Both the position numbers and the translations under genes were made by a program. The notes beneath the pieces were generated by a model. It did not search any database, was not told the origin of the DNA, and was given only the letters and a program-made list of their open reading frames with translations. Positions 46,531-57,904 of a stretch of 64,000 nucleotides of DNA are shown piece after piece. The stretch is from Dipteris shenzhenensis (taxonomy: Eukaryota > Polypodiophyta > Polypodiopsida > Gleicheniales): the NCBI GenBank assembly GCA_047967505.1, contig CM106541.1; one strand, written 5' to 3'. Positions within the stretch are counted from its first letter, which is position 1, and each line of letters opens with the position of its first letter.

Positions 46531-47349
46531 TCATTTTTTGAATGTCGGATCCATGCGTATTTTTTTGGTAAGTCGAATATCTCTATCCAAAATAGTGACG
46601 TGCTTTGCATGGATCGCACACAGTTGGGCGTCTTCAAACAGGGATACCAACACTTCCTCTACACCTTCTTGCAAGCATGCGAGTGCTTGACTTGATATTC
46701 TTGCATTGTCTTTGTAGGAATACAAAATTTCTTTTACAAGCATGGCAAAAGGAGCCTTGGGAATTAGCAAGTCCACGGACTTCTGGAACTTCATGATTTC
46801 CAAAAGTGCTCTCCGCCCAAGCTTCACACATCACATCCTACTCTGGGGTGGATTGCCCACTTCCCCTTCGCCACTTCCATCACCATCACCATCACCACCA
46901 CCACTGCCACCGCTACCGTCACGCTGTTTGATGCTCTTTCATGCCTGTTGCTTCCTCCGTCTAGCTTGTTTGGTGGAGGGCCTTGTGCCTTCACTAGGTA
47001 ATTGTTTTCCACCTATGATGAGCCTTGCATTGGGAAGATCAGAGGGATTAGCACCCCATGGCCTTGGAGACAGGCCTGCTTCTTGCCTCACCTTGCGACA
47101 CTCTTCAATACGCCTCTTTCTCTTCTGATTCTCAGTCTCCTATGCATGGGAAGTGTCAGGCATACTTTGAGAAGCCTCCTGTGCCTGTGTAGGCTTAGCA
47201 GCTTGCCTCCTTGTTGCCATTGATTGCTCTTCAGCTTGTTGGGCTTGCCTTCGTTGCTTTAGAAGGGTACGAATGGCTAGAGAGCATGCACGAGCAGCCT
47301 CGACAATACTGCTATGAATTGGTCGGCCTGTATGTTTAGTTCTTGCCAT
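46531..47349 (-). pseudogene. Divergent, CENH3-like histone H3 with very long N-terminal tail; three in-frame stops
   Basis: A single reading phase of 273 codons on the minus strand starts MARTKHTGRP, as plant centromeric H3 starts MARTKH, and ends with a complete histone fold. The fold contains LLEIMKFQKSVDLLIPKAPF, LVKEILYSYKDN, ALACLQEGVEEVLVSLFED, LCAIHAKHVTI and DIRLTKKIR, aligning throughout with the H3 alpha-N, alpha-1, alpha-2 and alpha-3 helices without a gap. LIPKAPF resembles the LIPxAPF of plant CENH3 rather than LIRKLPF of canonical H3. Loop 1 has no CENH3-type insertion. Between is a basic, Gln-rich tail and a Gly/Asp run, about 180 residues in all against about 40 in canonical H3. 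Stops are TAG (47142-47140), TGA (46941-46939) and TGA (46833-46831). There is no frameshift. Introns cannot be excluded. H3 identity is firm; CENH3 identity is tentative. Confidence 0.85.
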
Positions 47350-47383
47350 CCATAATTGTGACACTGATGTGTTGGTGTTTGTG

Positions 47384-47417
47384 TTATATAGGTGTTAAGG
47401 GTGAAGTCCTTAGGGTT
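47384..47417 (-). promoter_or_regulatory. TATA-like and telo-box-like motifs upstream of the histone frame
   Basis: On the minus strand TATATAA (plus 47384-47390) lies about 35 bases before the ATG at 47349, and AACCCTAA (plus 47410-47417), a plant telo-box core seen in promoters of histone and ribosomal-protein genes, lies about 60 bases before it. A normal TATA-to-start distance would leave a very short 5' UTR, so the TATA box may be coincidental. Confidence 0.35.
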
Positions 47418-47639
47418 GAGGTTTAAAATGGCCCCTATATGTAAAACCCTTAACTAATAAATAAAAAATCCATAAAATTAACAAAGTAAAAAAGCATAAG
47501 CTTGAAAATAAAAAACAAATTCATTTTATTGCCAAATGTAGAAACATTGCAATATGTCAAGAGGATTTCTTGCAAATTTTAATCAATTTTATCCTCAAAA
47601 AATTCGTACATATTTATAATTGCAATTGTAAAGAAACAA

Positions 47640-48225
47640 GCATCAACTAGGAGCTTGAATCCATCGTTTTCCATAGCGAACTCTTGTTGCTACCCATTGT
47701 TTAATTCTCTCTCAAGCACGTGAAGCTTTCCAGGAAACCCGCTTCTTGTTTTTGTTTGCATCACTAATGGCTCGACCTAGTTGCATCTGTAAGGCTTTCT
47801 CCCTCTCAAGTGAGGAACCAATGATTCCACGGTAAAACCATTCAAACATTTCATGCAGTGCATTGTTGTGAAACACACCACTGCCTTGATGTGTACTTTT
47901 AAAATATGCACATCTCGCGGTGTAATGTGACTTTTCCATACCTTGTGCACTCCACACATTCAAAGATCCATATTTCTCTGCAAACCATGGTGCATGTGCA
48001 AAAAGAATATGCTGCATCAAAATAAAGAAGACATGGGAGGTCAATATATCATTGCAACAAAAAGTTTGACTTGGATAAAGAGTTTGGTTTGCCTGACCAT
48101 ATAATGTGTGATGTGGGTTTCACCCCACCCATCAACCATGGCTTGAGTGAACTCGACAAGAGCATCCTTAAGCAACTGTACATCATCATTGGTGATAAAA
48201 TGTTGTCTTAATATTTTTGCCAGTT
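47640..48225 (-). pseudogene. C-terminal exons of an unclassified DNA-transposon transposase-like protein
   Basis: Minus strand. The first exon (about 48225-48098) encodes ILRQHFITNDDVQLLKDALV and TQAMVDGWGETHITHYM. A donor ATG|GTCAGG at 48097 and an acceptor GATGCAG before 48011 define an 86-bp intron. The second exon continues in phase with HILFAHAPWFAEKYGSLNVW, SAQGMEKSHYTARCAYF and NALHEMFEWFYRGIIG, ending at a TAG near 47712. The pattern H-x-P-x-F/Y-G-x-L-x-x-[FW]-S-x-QGxEK resembles C-terminal parts of transposase-like proteins of the KDZ type; this assignment is tentative. The fragment is truncated upstream by copia sequence and lies about 360 bp upstream of the histone frame in the same orientation. 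Confidence 0.45.
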
Positions 48226-48229
48226 TCTT

Positions 48230-48309
48230 GAATGTTGTAGCAATTCATCAATCAATTTTATGCTTGAGATCAAATAAAATTCTTGTAGCCAACTATTGCT
48301 ACAACATTC
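48230..48309. repeat. 15-bp inverted repeat at a transposon boundary
   Basis: GAATGTTGTAGCAAT (48230-48244) is the reverse complement of ATTGCTACAACATTC (48295-48309). It lies exactly between the minus-strand transposase-like exon and the plus-strand copia remnant and may be a junction footprint. Confidence 0.6.
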
Positions 48310-49494
48310 TTGAAGGTCGTTTTGTACATAAAATTCTTGAATGGGCATCTCAAGGAGGAGGTGTATGTAGCTCAGCCACCAGGTTTTGAGTTGCCTGGGG
48401 ATTCATAGAATAAAGTGTGCAGGTTAAAGAAGGCATTGTACGGGATGAAATAGGCCCCACAAGCATGGTATCAAAGGATAGATAATTTTTTCCTAAATTG
48501 TGGTTTTTGAGAAGTGCTTCTGATGCTAACCTCTATGTAATGAAGCAAGATGGAAAACAATTTGTTATAGTCTTGTATGTGGATGATCTTATCATCACAG
48601 GTGACCATGAGAAGATGATCTAGCAAACATGCTAGCTATTGAGCTCTGAATTTGAAATGATAGATTTGGGGCTCCTGCACTATTGTTTGGGGATTGAGAT
48701 CTGGCAAGAGCCGGGTAAAATCTTCATCTCTCAATAAAAGTATGCTCGAGAGATTCTGAAGGCATTCAGCATGACTAAGTGCAAGCATGTGGTCACACCC
48801 ATGGAGGTGAATGTAAGGCTTTCTATTGGTCGACATCAAGAAGTACAGAAGGATGGTGGGAAGTCTAATTTTTCTTTGCAATACCAGACCTGACATCAGT
48901 TTTGCAGTTGGTGTCTTAAGCAGGCTCTCAAATCATCCCCGAGAGAACCATTGGAACGCAGGCATGCGAGTTCTTAAGTACCTCAAAGGAACTCTTGACT
49001 ATGGCATCACTTATAGATCGGGAGATTCCTTGAATGGCTACTGCAACTCGAATTGGGCAGGTGGCGTTAACTCCAAAAATTCCGTTTTTGGATATTGCTT
49101 CTTACTTGGATCTGGGATTTTTTCTTGGGTAAGCAAGAAGGAACTCACAGTGCCCTCTCTTCTACAGAAGTAGAGTACAAGGTAGTTTGTTTCCCTGCAT
49201 GCGAGGCAGTTTGGCTTTGAAAGATCTTGGTAGACACAGGAATTCCACTGAGAGATCCTACATCACTAAGGTGCGACAACCAAAGTTGCATGTCCATCTC
49301 TAAGAACACTATGTTTCATGCTAGCACAAAGCACATCGAGATTTAGTACCACTATGTACGGGAGCTTATCCAAGATGAGATTGTTGATCTGGAGTACTGT
49401 TGCACTAAGAAGAATTGTGTTGACATCTTCACCAAAGCTCTAGGGAAGGAACATCTTATTCAGCAGCTTGGCATTGGGCCAAGAACCTAGTTCA
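48257..49494 (+). pseudogene. Ty1/copia polyprotein remnant (RT and RNase H)
   Basis: Plus-strand pieces in order: FLNGHLKEEVYVAQPPGFE, RLKKALYGMK-stop-APQAWYQRI, FVIVLYVDDLIITGDHEK (catalytic YVDD retained), then LLHYCLGIEIWQ, AKYAREILKAF-like text, KYRRMVGSLIFLCNTRPDIS (48826-49173), LSNHPRENHWNAGMRVLKYL, and the C-terminal LEYCCTKKNCVDIFTKALG. At least five stops or shifts break it. Gag, protease and integrase are absent. A polypurine tract and LTR start follow, so this is the 3' half of one copia element. Confidence 0.9.
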
Positions 49495-49505
49495 CCTTCG
49501 ACATT

Positions 49506-49514
49506 GAGAGGGGA
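49506..49514 (+). other. Copia polypurine tract
   Basis: GAGAGGGGA immediately before a TGTTGG LTR start. Confidence 0.8.
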
Positions 49515-50460
49515 TGTTGGTATATGTGCAATTCCCACCTCTCATATGTAACCACCAATGTTCCATAGTGCCCTTTTGTAAGGCCCCCATTATGAGGATC
49601 CAATATATGTAAGCAGAGAAGCCATGGTGTGAGTACTGGACATTGGTAGGATCCTAGTTTTGACACTAGATGAGGTCTCATGGTGAGTGTTTGATGGTTA
49701 GGAGATGGTAGAAGGAACAACATACTCCTCGGGGGTGGGGCATGTGTGTGTGAATTTGCTTACGCGCACCTGGTCGATGGTCAGTGGTCAATGGTCTTTG
49801 GCCAGTGGCAAAATTCAAGCAAACATGTGCCACCGTCCTCACACTTAGTCATGCAATGTGCTAAGTCAATATGCATGTGCCACCGCCAACCCACCAGTGT
49901 GGTGGAATCAGTCTACTACGAAGGGCTATATAAGGAGACCACTTCTCAAGCCTCAACCTCGAATGCCAATACCCCTACCTGAAGTCCTTCTCCATCCAGA
50001 GTCTGTCTAGATCACCATCAAAGCTCTACTGGAGAGCGCACCGATGGACCATCAGTTGTATCTTATTTGGTGATATGAATTTTTTATTCTCCTCTATTGT
50101 GTCTATTGTTTGGTTATTGTACTATCGTTGTTGTCAAACGATCTCTCTACTGCGTTGTATTTCTATAACTACGTCTTCCAAGTTGTTCCATTAGATCCTA
50201 CTCACATGCATTGAATAATATCTATGTCTTTCAATTAGCGTAGCTCTCAAGATAGTTCTATCAAGGGAACCATCTTGAAGCTACTCTCAAATTGAGGTAT
50301 AGAATCTTGTATTGGTACAGCTCTTGAGATATATCCATCAACAGAACCATCCTTGAAGCTAGTATCATGAGTTGCAAGATCTTGATTTGTTGTAGCTTTT
50401 GGGATAGGGTGGTGGAACCATCCTTGAAGCTAGTGTCATTGAGATGCGGGATCTTGAATT
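49515..50460 (+). repeat. Copia 3' LTR, right end not defined
   Basis: Starts TGTTGGTATATGTGC directly after the polypurine tract. A TATATAAG box at 49927-49934 in a GGGCTATATAAGGAGACC context is a plausible LTR promoter. Further right are three related segments (50240-50290, 50310-50360, 50390-50440) with GAACCATCCTTGAAGCTAGT. Without a second LTR the true end is unknown; another copia-type start (TGTTGGAATG) is found at 50461. Confidence 0.6.
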
Positions 50461-51100
50461 TGTTGGAATGTGCACAGTCATGAGTGCATGAAGGTGCAAG
50501 AAAAGAGGGATAAATGGAACCTCACCTTAGATTGACATGTGGAAAATATGCAAGGGATTACTCCCACATATGAAGTGGGTAGTCCAATGTCAAGATATAT
50601 AATTCTTGGATGGAGGATATCTCAAATACCCTATGCTTGTGAAACAAGGCTTTTGGCCATGCTGTTATGTCACCCCATGCTATTTCTAGCTATCTGTGCT
50701 TTGATCTTCCACATGTTGTGGCTATTGCATGCTTGTTTTCCAAGTATAGAGGATCCTCCCACACTGCTTGTGAAGCAATTTGGTTCAGACGGCTTCTTCT
50801 AGAGATTGACATCCTTATTGAGACCCTATCGTGATCTAAATCTATAGGATTGGATATATTCTAGTCTTACAAAGGTATAATATGAGAAACATCCAACAGG
50901 CAAAGAATTGAGTGTTTCACATTAGAGCTAAAGTGCATTACCACTTAATTTGTGAGAAAGTCCTCAATAACGAGATCGGCCTATTTCATTCTTTGAAAAA
51001 AAAGCAGCTCATAGATATCTTTACCATGCAAACCTCCCTCAACAAGTTCGCACACCATCAGCTTGGTCTTCGTTCACTGCAACTTAAAAGGGGAAGTGAT
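50461..51100 (+). mobile_element. Second copia fragment: LTR start plus RNase H tail, internally deleted
   Basis: TGTTGGAATGTGCACAG at 50461 looks like a copia LTR start; about 180 bp of it has an inverted counterpart at 51935-51745. Further right is RNase H text ACEAIWFRRLLLEIDIL (50765-50815) and the copia C-terminus VHYHLICEKVLNNEIGLFHS, LIDIFTMQTSLNKF (50912-51106) before an AAAAGGGGAAG tract. Most of the element between LTR and RNase H is missing. Confidence 0.65.
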
Positions 51101-51744
51101 GGATAAGTTTTACAAGAGCAATCGCTATAAAAGCTTTTGTTGTAAAGTCAATGCAACCATCACCTACTAGATGGATCTATTCAGCTTTTGCATTTTCAAT
51201 CTTGGATGCTATCATAAGCACAAAGTGGAATTGCAAAAGCATATCTTGTACATATACCCTCTGCACATGTAGTATGATTTAAGAGATGGTATTAAGAATA
51301 GTGTAAATTGCACTATTTTATAGAGGACTATAAGGGCATAGGGATGACTAGAGTCCCTAACCCTAACCTTAAGGGATGATGTATATATGTTTCATATATT
51401 CCAGAATACCTTTAGTGTATAGTTAACATATCCTATGCACTCCTCTCTCCCATACTTCCACCAATAATAGGCCACTACCGGCAATACTATTATGTACTTT
51501 AATAGTTTTTTCCCCCAATTATTAATGTCATGATGCTCCTCACACCTGTCGGGAAAAAAAATGATGACACATTAATGCAAACATAAAAATGCTAATGAAA
51601 TTCTTAGTTCTTTGGACTTTAGGGTGATGTGAATCATGAGGGCTACACCAATTCCGTTGATATTTCAACATGTGGCATAAATTGGTGGATCCATGTGTTA
51701 AGGGTGCCCCAACCCCTAGCCGCCTAGCCACTCCTAAAAGCCTC

Positions 51745-51946
51745 ATCAGTAAAGTGAGTCAAGGGTATTTCAAGTATCCTCCATCCAAGGCTTATGTGCC
51801 TTGACATTGGGCTACCCACATCATATGTGGGATTAAGACCTTGCACATTTCTAACATTCCATTCCAAGGTGAGATTCCATGTAGCCCTCTCCCTTATTGT
51901 ACCTTCATGCACTGATGATTGCGCACATTCCAATAGCCCCCTTCAA
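51745..51946 (-). mobile_element. Inverted copia LTR-start fragment with polypurine tract
   Basis: On the minus strand TTGAAGGGGGC (plus 51936-51946) precedes TATTGGAATGTGCGC, and the following 190 bp match 50461-50640 including CCCACATATGATGTGGGTAG and TTGGATGGAGGATA. It is the 3' end of a copia element in opposite orientation. Confidence 0.7.
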
Positions 51947-52160
51947 TCATGACTCGGTCGGCTTCTAACTACCATTGATTTCTTATCATCATGTGCTCAA
52001 TCCGTGGGATCCAATTTGTCAATCATCTTCATGATGCATGGATCTTGCCTTGGACGTGGTCCATTCTCAGAGGCATATGGATTTCAGGTCCTTTCAAAGC
52101 TTTGACGTTGTGTAAATTTCCTTGTTGCATGTTGATTAATTACCACGATTATTGCCGAGC

Positions 52161-53035
52161 TTGAAGTAGTGACAATTTTGCCAATCCCTGACTAGTGACA
52201 CATTTTCTTGCACAGGTCAAGGGGATTCTTCGGTAACTCAAAGAAAAATTTGTGCAGCTTCAATGGCTCTTGATTCAAGGCCATAAATATCTGCATGGCT
52301 CATGACTCATCTCATCTCCTTGGGTTCTTGTAGGTCAACCTATCTCATGAATCCAATTCAGGACTACTACCATCTAGAATGGATTATGGCTCTTGATTCA
52401 GGGCCATAAATATCTACATGGCTCATGACTCATTTCCATGGGTTCTTGCAGGTCAACCTATCTCATGAATCCAATTCAAGACACCTACCATCTAGAATGG
52501 TTCTAGGAATCCAATGCAAGACTACTACCATCTAGAATGGATTCTAGGAATCCTATTTGATGGAGGCTCAATGGATGCATTGTCCATTCAAACCCTATCT
52601 AATGTAGATCGCATCAAATCGATGATGTGGTTCGAAATACATTCGAAGCTTGCTTGTTAAACACGCCGAATTAATCACGTGGCATCTGTTAACAATTGCC
52701 CACTTCAATGCTCCTTATTTGTGTTCACACTAAAGAAGGAATTAACCGTTTGTACTTTGGCTTCGGCTTTGCTCGAAAGACCAAATACGAATTATCAATT
52801 GGCTCTTCATCCTCTTAGCTTGTGAAATTCTCTTCTTTATGTGACTTCCATGCATTGATTGAACTCATGGCAGGCCTATTGCTTGATGGTGTCCTCTTGG
52901 TTGGTCCCATGTTTTAATGCCCTGAGTCTAGATCCTTGAAATCCTTCCTATGCGTAAGATGATCATCATAGTCTTTCAACAATTTTGCTATAAGTTTGTT
53001 AATGCATGGCCTCAGATTCAGCACACAAGTTATAC
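52161..53035. repeat. Large direct repeat, left copy
   Basis: From TTGAAGTAGTGACAATT at 52161 the sequence matches 53417 onward for most of its length, including ACTAGTGACACATTTTCTTG, AACACGCCGAATTAATCACG and the final TTTCAACAATTTTGCTAT segment. The left copy holds an additional internal tandem duplication of about 120 bp (ATGGCTCTTGATTCA at 52264 and 52387). Confidence 0.85.
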
Positions 53036-53039
53036 CCAA

Positions 53040-53300
53040 TTGTACAAATTTAGATCACGATAGGGTCTCAATAAAGGATCTTAACCTCTAAAAGAAGCCG
53101 TTTAAACCAAATTGCTTCACAAGCAGTGTGGGCGGATCCTCCATACTCTACTTTGATGGAAAACAAGGCCACTCTTAGTTGCACAGGGGTTGCTTCTTGC
53201 TTTGCCATGACAAAGCAAGGAGGACCAACTAAAGCAATATCCACTATAGTAGCTCTAAACTCCCAAAATTTTGACCTCCAAGTGATTGCCTGAGTTCTCT
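53040..53300 (-). pseudogene. Copia RNase H fragment, inverted relative to 50.7 kb
   Basis: On the minus strand CEAIWFKRLL is followed by sequence whose reverse complement matches 50715-50845, including TGAGACCCTATCGTGATCTAAA. It sits between the two direct-repeat copies and shares strand with the LTR fragment at 51745-51946, suggesting one inverted copia element with duplicated flanking segments. Confidence 0.6.
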
Positions 53301-53416
53301 CTGTGACCTAGTCCTAGACTAGATTCTTTAGTGCTTGATTGTGTGCAAGACTCTCCCCATCTATAACAACTGCTGTGCGAAGCTACATGCAAAACGAGAT
53401 CCCTTTCATGCTGACC

Positions 53417-54120
53417 TTGAAGCAGTGACGATTATGCCAATCCTTGACTAGTGACACATTTTCTTGCACAAGTCAAGGAGATTCTTCGGCAACTCACATG
53501 AAAATTTGTGCACCTTCAATGGCTCTTGATTCAAGGCCATAAATTATGCACGGCTCATGACTCATCTCCATGGGTTCTTGCAAGTCAACCTATCTTTTGA
53601 ATCCAATTCAAGACTACTACCTTCCAAAATAGGAATCCTATGCAAACTAATTGATGGAGGATCATTGTCATTCAAACACTATCTATTGTAGATCACATCA
53701 AATCGATGATGCGACATTCATTCGAAGCTTGCTTGTTAAACACGCCGAATTAATCACGTGGAATCTATTAACAATTGTACCCATTTCAATGTTCCTTATT
53801 TGTGTTCACTCTAAAGCAAGAATTACCCGTTTGTACTTCGGCTTCAGATTTGCTCGAAAGACTAAATATTGCCTCTACATCCTCTTAGCATGTGAAATTC
53901 TCTCCTTTAGGTGATTTCAATGCATTGATTGAACTCATGGCAAGCCTATTGGTTGATGGTGTCCACTTGGTTGGTCCCATGGTTCACTGTGACGTTATCA
54001 ATCCCTTAGTTTGAGCCAAGATTACTTAAAGGCCCTGAGTCTAGATCCACATCATGGTCTTTCAACAATTTTGCTATGAGATTGTTAATACATGGCCTCA
54101 AATTCAACATGCAAATTTTG
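53417..54120. repeat. Large direct repeat, right copy
   Basis: Matches 52161-53035 with substitutions and several indels; shorter because it lacks the internal duplication. Divergence is visibly higher than in the 158-bp and 166-bp tandem repeats elsewhere, so this is an older event. Confidence 0.85.
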
Positions 54121-56630
54121 TAGCCAACCTGCAACGCAACACTTCTCAAGCATGTTGGCCAATCAAAGGTTTAGATCATTGGCACCCCTTTTCAATTAGC
54201 CAACTCACCCTCAAGTTGCATTAGCTTTTTGTTTTGGTGAATGCACCATTGGTGGTACTTATCCACCTTTCTTCTAACTTCAAGAAATTCTCAAGCCGCC
54301 CACAACTCCCTCTTGTGGTTTGTTCAAATCCTTGTTCCAAATCTACACTCGGGTTATGTGATCATCTAGTCCAACCTTAGGTTTCTTACGTATCCAATTA
54401 TTTTTTGAAGGTTTTAAGCAAGGCTTTTTTAGAAGAAGTAAAACTTCCTTGTTAAAACCAGTTACCACAAATGGGGGTAATTGGAAGGTCCATGTCCTCA
54501 CCACTCTTACTCATTACTCTCCAACAATACAAAGACTTTTGCCACGAATCTTTGGGCCGTTTATACCTCATGGCCGTTAACCCACAAGGTATTCGTATGG
54601 CTTTTGTCCTCTATGTCAACAAATGCTTGAGCCCAAAATAACAGCTTGGCACTGCCACTTTCCATCACACTGTCTCCAAACCATGCTTGGTGCCATAGCA
54701 ACAACATTATTTGAGGGACGAGTAGAAGAGTCGGGCAATGACAGTTGGGGATTGGTAGGTAAGCATTTAACTATGAGTTCTTCCTCCTAGTTTATTGTTA
54801 TTTACAGAGGAGTATGTTGCTGCTTCAACGCCCTAGTCATCCAAGATTGGCTAGATCTCAATGAGATTCATTGTTACAAGGCTATCATGATCCAAAAGGC
54901 AATTTTCCCCACATGCATGCATCTTGAGACAATCTCCAGATGAATGATTTTCATTCTCTCGTGTTGATAGGCTAGGTTACGTGGTTTGAAGTTGCTATTT
55001 TTGGCTTACTCAAGTAATTGGTTTCCCTAAGATCCTCGAGTTGCAAATTACCATTTAGTAGTGTCCATTCCATCCTAATTTCATAATTCTTAAGACAAGT
55101 TGTACCACTGCCAACACTCTTCTACATACTTCCTCAATATGCCCATCATGCTAGGATATTCATTGCCTTTGTAATTCTTGTTGCTATCAAAAGCAACTAA
55201 GGTTTGTCGCCAACATGAGGTAGCTAGCCCCATTAAGATTAACCACCTCGCCCTCTTTGAGGTCGAGTCTAGCTACCTCTTAGGCTTGGCACAGGAAAAT
55301 TTTAGGAATACAATTGCCTCCAAACTAAATGTAAATGGAGCAAGAGATGTAGCTATCTTGTATGCAAATCAAGCCCAACAACTTCCAAGTATAACTTAAA
55401 ATCCTATTGACATGCACGATCTTGGTCAATATGGCTTTGAGATCCCATGAGTAGACTCCTCTTAGCCACTACATCTCACATAGTCATGCATCACCATAAA
55501 TTCTTGGGTAGGCACATAAAAGACCACATTATTCAAAGTGACGTGAGGTTCACACCCGAATTCGCAAATGATATCCTTGAAAAGGGACCAAGCCGATTCG
55601 AAAGAAAGATTCAATATTAGTTAACCAAATAAGTCAAAATCCATGGCAAAAACAGCTCATTTTGGGTTGGCAATTTCAAGTCGAAATGAAGACCACACCT
55701 GCTCTTCAAAGCTTTGGTCCTGCATGGGGAGTATGGGTCAATGCCGAAGGTTGGTATGTGGATGGCCATCGTTGGGAAGGTGTTGGATGTACACAGGCCT
55801 TTCCTATAGCTTCCTTTTCAATCGAGGGAAATATCAAGCCTTCTAATACTCCTTATTCTATTCAAGTTTGGATCGCCCAACTAGAATGGCCATATAAAGC
55901 CAAATCCCCAACATTGGACTAGAGTGGCTTGTATTTACTTACTAGAGCTTTTCATGAAGCCTTATTAAATAGGTTCCTAAGGAAAGCCAAACAAACTCAT
56001 ATTTCAACAAAGAGCTCCCACATTTCCCAAGCCAGCTTAAATCCAAATGTGTCGTTTCTTAGGGTAATATGATTAAATGCATTCTTTAATTTTTTTATGG
56101 ATAGGCCTAAAGTAGTTCGTTGTCCCCATAACAAGATTATAGGGTTTAAAGCTTACTAATTGATCACAATTAGTTGCTGAAGGTCAACCACGGTTTCTAC
56201 ACAAGCAAGGATAAACATCTTCATATACCATAGAGACTAGTGAAATATGTGACTACTATGATGCCTCCATAAAAAAGGCCTTGGGACCAAAACTAGACCA
56301 ACAACATGCAAGCATGTGCACTCTCACACACAAGTGCCACCAAGCAAGCAAGCCCATAGACAAGGCCTCGGGACAAAAAGTGGACATGTTGCAAATTAGA
56401 TCAAAAGAGCTCACCAATTTCAAATTCCCCTCAAGCACCTTCAACAAGTCACAAAGTAGCAAAGCTCATTGCAAGACCAAAAAGTATTTGGAAAAAAAGA
56501 CAATTCAGTTGATTTGACAATTATGTAGGGATATATTTGTTACCACGTGAGCATCCAATCCAAACGCATTGAAAGACAAAGCAACCTGATATAACTCAAA
56601 TAAAATCTAATAAACTGTATGCAGAAAAAC
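54121..56630. other. Region without recognised gene
   Basis: Plus-strand frames at 55178-55399 and 55643-55922 are the most protein-like. The latter is Trp- and Gly-rich (GPAWGVWVNAEGWYVDGHRW) and might be a fragment of an unknown gene, but I recognise neither. No transposon ends seen. Confidence 0.4.
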
Positions 56631-56634
56631 AGGT

Positions 56635-56647
56635 GAGAGAGAGAGGG

Positions 56648-56708
<61 letters not shown>
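56635..56708. repeat. (GA)n microsatellite
   Basis: About 74 bp of AG repeats with a GGGGGG interruption near 56645. Confidence 0.95.
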
Positions 56709-56710
<2 letters not shown>

Positions 56711-57904
56711 TTTTGAAAAGGTTTCCAAAGATAATGGTGAAGACAAAAGAGCCCCTAGTAACCAGAACAATCTTATACTCTTGTTTCAGCCACCTGAATT
56801 CAGTGCATAAAGCGTAAACAAAGGAAATTGCACAAACTCTAAAGCAGCAGAATTAGATTCATCTAGAAACATTTCATAATTTGAGACTTGTGACAATACA
56901 TTCCATCTATGGTGCACATGGGAAAAGGTCCATACATGAAAGCATTCCAACCAACCTCTGCTCCCAAGGATGTAAGCCTTCCCAAAAGAGCTGGGACTGT
57001 GCACAAAATCTGTAAACGCTGGGAGGATTAGGACAAACAAAGCATCTACAAAAATTTAGTGAGACAAAGGCACTAACACAATTTTCATGCACCTGTTGCT
57101 TTTGATGATCCGTTTTGAAATCGATCACAAAGCTCTTAGTTTCAGCATTTGAAAGCTTCAAGAATAAGCATAATATACATGAATAATTCAGGATTCCTGG
57201 TAACAAGGCTTGAAACATGGGTAAGCGAGCACTAAAGATGGACTTGACTCCTCCCCCAAGGTAGTCCCGACTTCCCCCTCGAATTTTTTTTACTGAGCTT
57301 TTGCTATGTATTAGCGCTCTTCCACACTACAAATCTCAACAGAAAACTCTCATGCATGTATTATAAAATTACTTTGCATGTATTATAAAATTACTTTGAA
57401 CCCAAATAGGAAAGGATAGATACCCAAGGGGAGCAGAGTGGAGGCAGATTTGAGATGAACTTCTACAAAATCAAAAGGTAAGGGGGCACATAAAGCCAGT
57501 CATCCGTGTGCAGAAGAAAGGCTGGATGTGGAGATGAATGGCAGGTCTAGAGGATGTAGTAGTATGATGCTTGAAAACAGTGGCTGCCCTCCATATACAT
57601 AAAGCCTAATGCAAGGCAATTCTAAACCCACTAAATTCCAAAGGGGATTCAGTAAGAGGGAGAGAGATGAGAATCGACGTAAGAGAAAGACCTAGGGAAG
57701 TGGAGGAGGAATTCAAAAAATTTGACAACCAGTTGTAAGTTTAACTGCAATTAACCAAGTGCTCAGCCACCGCGACTACCTACTTCTGGCCAGTAACCAA
57801 GTGCGCAATTAGGACGACTGCCAGCTCCAGCCAGATACTTTTGGACTGCTTTTTTAGCACTTAGCACATCATGTCCCAGACACTGCTATTTGGTCCACCT
57901 AACA
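56709..57904. other. Intergenic region without recognised gene
   Basis: Contains a perfect two-copy 23-bp tandem repeat (TGCATGTATTATAAAATTAC at 57353 and 57376). Open frames on the minus strand (56786-57218) overlap in two phases and show no domain. Confidence 0.5.

Noticed and set aside
46531-47349. U-to-C RNA editing of the three stops to restore the histone frame
   Set aside because: Such editing is known in fern and hornwort organelles, not for nuclear transcripts; DNA deamination is the simpler explanation.
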